Below the pieces are notes generated by a model. It was given only the letters and a program-made list of their open reading frames with translations, did not search any database and was not told where the DNA came from. This document shows, piece after piece, positions 6,881-8,564 of a stretch of 8,564 nt of DNA. Location of the stretch: the NCBI GenBank assembly GCA_035308345.1, contig DATGGW010000253.1, forward strand, positions 1-8,564, written 5' to 3'. Position numbers and translations under genes: made by a program. Position 1 is the first letter of the stretch. The number at the start of each line of letters is the position of its first letter. The stretch comes from CF-113 sp035308345. GTDB taxonomy: Bacteria > Chloroflexota > Ktedonobacteria > Ktedonobacterales > Ktedonobacteraceae.

Positions 6881-8564
6881 CTGATACGTTCTCCCTGCTC
6901 CTGCAACTCCAGCAGTTCTCGGATAAAGCGGTTATGCGCCTGCGTGTAGTAGAGAAAAACTTCTCGTATGGCTCTGGTCAGCGCGACAAAAACCTTGATA
7001 CGGCTCCTGCGCGCTTCGTGTTCCAGCGTTTCTGCTGTTTGGAACATGGAGGCGCTATTGAGACTACCGTCAGCCAAACGATCTATGTCGAGGATGTAAA
7101 CATATTCACGCTCCAGTCCCTTCGACATAGTAAATTCCGCGAGGATGACTTTGCGCTCATCAGTGCTGATTTCGTTTGCCCAACAAACAGGAACAGCGCG
7201 AGCGGCCAGCATGGAATGCAGGGCTTTGAGGGTATCCGGCAGGGCGATGCATAACACTTGTTCGGGTCTGATGCGATTTGCAACACTATCTGCAATGTAC
7301 TCGCAAACGGTGTTCAGCAACTCCTCTGATGTCGCACCCCATTTAAAGACAGGTCGCGTCATCATCTCGTTCTTCGGCTTGATTTTTTCTTCGTATCCCT
7401 GTTGCTGGAGTTCGTAAGCGATAAAAGGGTCCCGCCGCAAAAATGACCAGGCCAGCCGCGCGATATATTTAGGGCTGCGGTACATCTGGTAACTGGCCGG
7501 TATACGAATACGATCTTCTGCCAGTTGCAGCTCGCTCAAGTTGTGGCTGCGATCAAACAACTTTTGCCCGATGTCCCCAACCATAAAGACGTTCTCTCGC
7601 TTCTTCAGGAGGCACAGCGCCACGTCCAGAAAGAAATCGCTAAAATCCTGAACCTCATCGACCAGTAAATAGTCATACAAGCGGAAGCGTTCGCCTTGCT
7701 CATAAAGGACATCCTGGCACTTCTCTGGGAGTTTGATCTCAAGGTATTCGTCCGGGGTACTCAGTTGGCTTTTTACCTGTGTGTGCCATGCTTCTGCTCC
7801 TGGCGCTCCTAAATATGCTACTAGAATATTTTCCATGAGTTCAGTTATATGCCTGATCTCAATAGTTTGTTTATAGCGAGGGGCGTCGGGCGAGCTTTGA
7901 TTCTTGATCTTAAGGTCTAGCAAGCGGCGCAGGTCTAGTGCCAGAGGCTCGCTATAGGTCAGCACCAGCACGCGAAAGCCAGGAGAGCCGAAATGCTTGT
8001 TGACGAGATGCATAGCGCGCGACAGGAGGATATTGGTCTTGCCACTGCCTGCCACATCGAGCATATAGTTCTTGTCCATGATCTCGTCGCTGAACGCCCA
8101 CTTTTGCTGTTGTTCATCCATGAGCAACAACTTATCGTAGCCGCGAGCGTTTGTGGAGAGATCTCCTACGCGCAGCTTAGGAGGAATGAGCGCGCCGACG
8201 GTTTGGACGATCTCAGCTTCTGTATAAAGTTCCTTCCTATTGCGTCTGGCAAGTCGCTTCAGAAGCTCTAGTGGATTATCCCAATAGCGATCCAGCATAT
8301 CGCCGAAGATGGTTTGCTCTACGTCGAGAAGGAATCGCTCCTGAACATGCCTCCTTGTACCTCCCTCACCCCGCACAAAGGTATTTTCAAATTCTGCTCG
8401 CATCAGCTTTGGAAAGGCAACAAAACCATGAACGTACACTGCCTGTTGCCCCAGTTCAGACTTCAGTAACTCGAGAATGGCATGGTGGTATTCTGCAACC
8501 TGGGCATAGGGGTTGCGTATCCGCTCTTCATGGCCGAACTCGTCAATTTTAATGATATTGTATT
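6877..8564 (-). CDS. NERD-like domain / UvrD-family (SF1) DNA helicase, N-terminus outside window
   Basis: The frame stays open from the stop at 6877 to the right edge (561 visible residues), so the GTG at 8439 is probably internal. The first ~55 visible residues (RIRNPYAQVAEYHHAILELL, then VYVHGFVAFPKL) match the second half of a nuclease-related domain (NERD). Helicase motifs follow, numbered from GTG 8439: motif I AGSGKT (130-135), motif II VDEVQDF (260-266), motif III MVGDIGQKLF (about 286-295), motif IV-like SYQMYRSPKYIARLAW, motif V FTMSKGLEREYVYILDID and motif VI FVALTRAIREVF. All are the SF1A/UvrD pattern of ATP-driven 3'-5' DNA translocases, and the order is intact. The helicase core looks active. 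The gene is the first visible in a leftward three-gene unit and overlaps the next by four bases (ATGA). A promoter, if any, is right of the window. Confidence 0.88.
   Translation of the reverse strand, partial: YNIIKIDEFGHEERIRNPYAQVAEYHHAILELLKSELGQQAVYVHGFVAFPKLMRAEFENTFVRGEGGTRRHVQERFLLDVEQTIFGDMLDRYWDNPLELLKRLARRNRKELYTEAEIVQTVGALIPPKLRVGDLSTNARGYDKLLLMDEQQQKWAFSDEIMDKNYMLDVAGSGKTNILLSRAMHLVNKHFGSPGFRVLVLTYSEPLALDLRRLLDLKIKNQSSPDAPRYKQTIEIRHITELMENILVAYLGAPGAEAWHTQVKSQLSTPDEYLEIKLPEKCQDVLYEQGERFRLYDYLLVDEVQDFSDFFLDVALCLLKKRENVFMVGDIGQKLFDRSHNLSELQLAEDRIRIPASYQMYRSPKYIARLAWSFLRRDPFIAYELQQQGYEEKIKPKNEMMTRPVFKWGATSEELLNTVCEYIADSVANRIRPEQVLCIALPDTLKALHSMLAARAVPVCWANEISTDERKVILAEFTMSKGLEREYVYILDIDRLADGSLNSASMFQTAETLEHEARRSRIKVFVALTRAIREVFLYYTQAHNRFIRELLELQEQGERIR

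Larger units (their letters stand above)
2198..8564. mobile_element. Integrative element carrying a large serine recombinase (left end in window, right end outside)
   Basis: The left boundary is inferred from the break in chrA near 2198 and from the recombinase gene lying immediately inside it, the usual position of an integrase next to its att site. No chrA 3' fragment (a coding match to V-P-G-P-L-F-T-F-A-A-Y) was seen between 2198 and 8564 on reading, so the element should extend past the window. The region 4320-8564 would then be cargo. The right end, total size and mobility are unknown. An older insertion followed by rearrangement would look the same in this window. Confidence 0.5.

Noticed and set aside
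6877..8439. Taking GTG 8439 as the true start of the helicase.
   Set aside because: The frame continues upstream without a stop to the window edge, and the upstream residues (RIRNPYAQVAEYHHAILELL) match a NERD-like domain, so the gene begins outside the window.

Overview
The window looks like chromosomal DNA from a free-living bacterium with mid-range GC and long, densely packed genes. The combination of a two-domain glycogen debranching enzyme, a chromate transporter, a large serine recombinase and a nuclease-related/UvrD-type helicase would suit Chloroflexota of the Ktedonobacter type. That is an inference from gene content and style only, and a weak one.

Layout. Positions 1-1238 (minus) hold the N-terminal 412 residues of a glycogen debranching enzyme that runs off the left edge. 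A 55-base divergent intergenic region (1239-1293) carries a very good promoter for it and a plausible overlapping promoter for the rightward gene. Rightward, from 1294 or 1333 to 2217, is a chromate transporter (ChrA family). It stops abruptly in the middle of its conserved GYGAAQA-(V)PGP signature. At exactly that point a large serine recombinase gene (2178-4319, minus) arrives tail to tail and overlaps the chrA remnant by 40 bases. The simplest reading is that an integrative element carrying this recombinase inserted into chrA near 2197, leaving the missing 3' part of chrA beyond the right edge of the window.

Right of the recombinase is a 648-base stretch (4320-4967) without a convincing gene. 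It is followed by three tightly coupled genes read leftward: a nuclease-related (NERD-like) plus UvrD-family helicase protein (6877 to beyond 8564, N-terminus missing), a 190-residue protein of unknown function (6308-6880, ATGA overlap), and a TPR protein with a C-terminal cold-shock-like domain (4968-6347, 40-base overlap). The overlaps imply one co-translated unit. A helicase with a nuclease-like domain, an unknown partner and a TPR/nucleic-acid-binding protein, carried as probable cargo beside an integrase, make a candidate uncharacterised defence or nucleic-acid-processing module. This is the most interesting part of the window, but its function is inference only.
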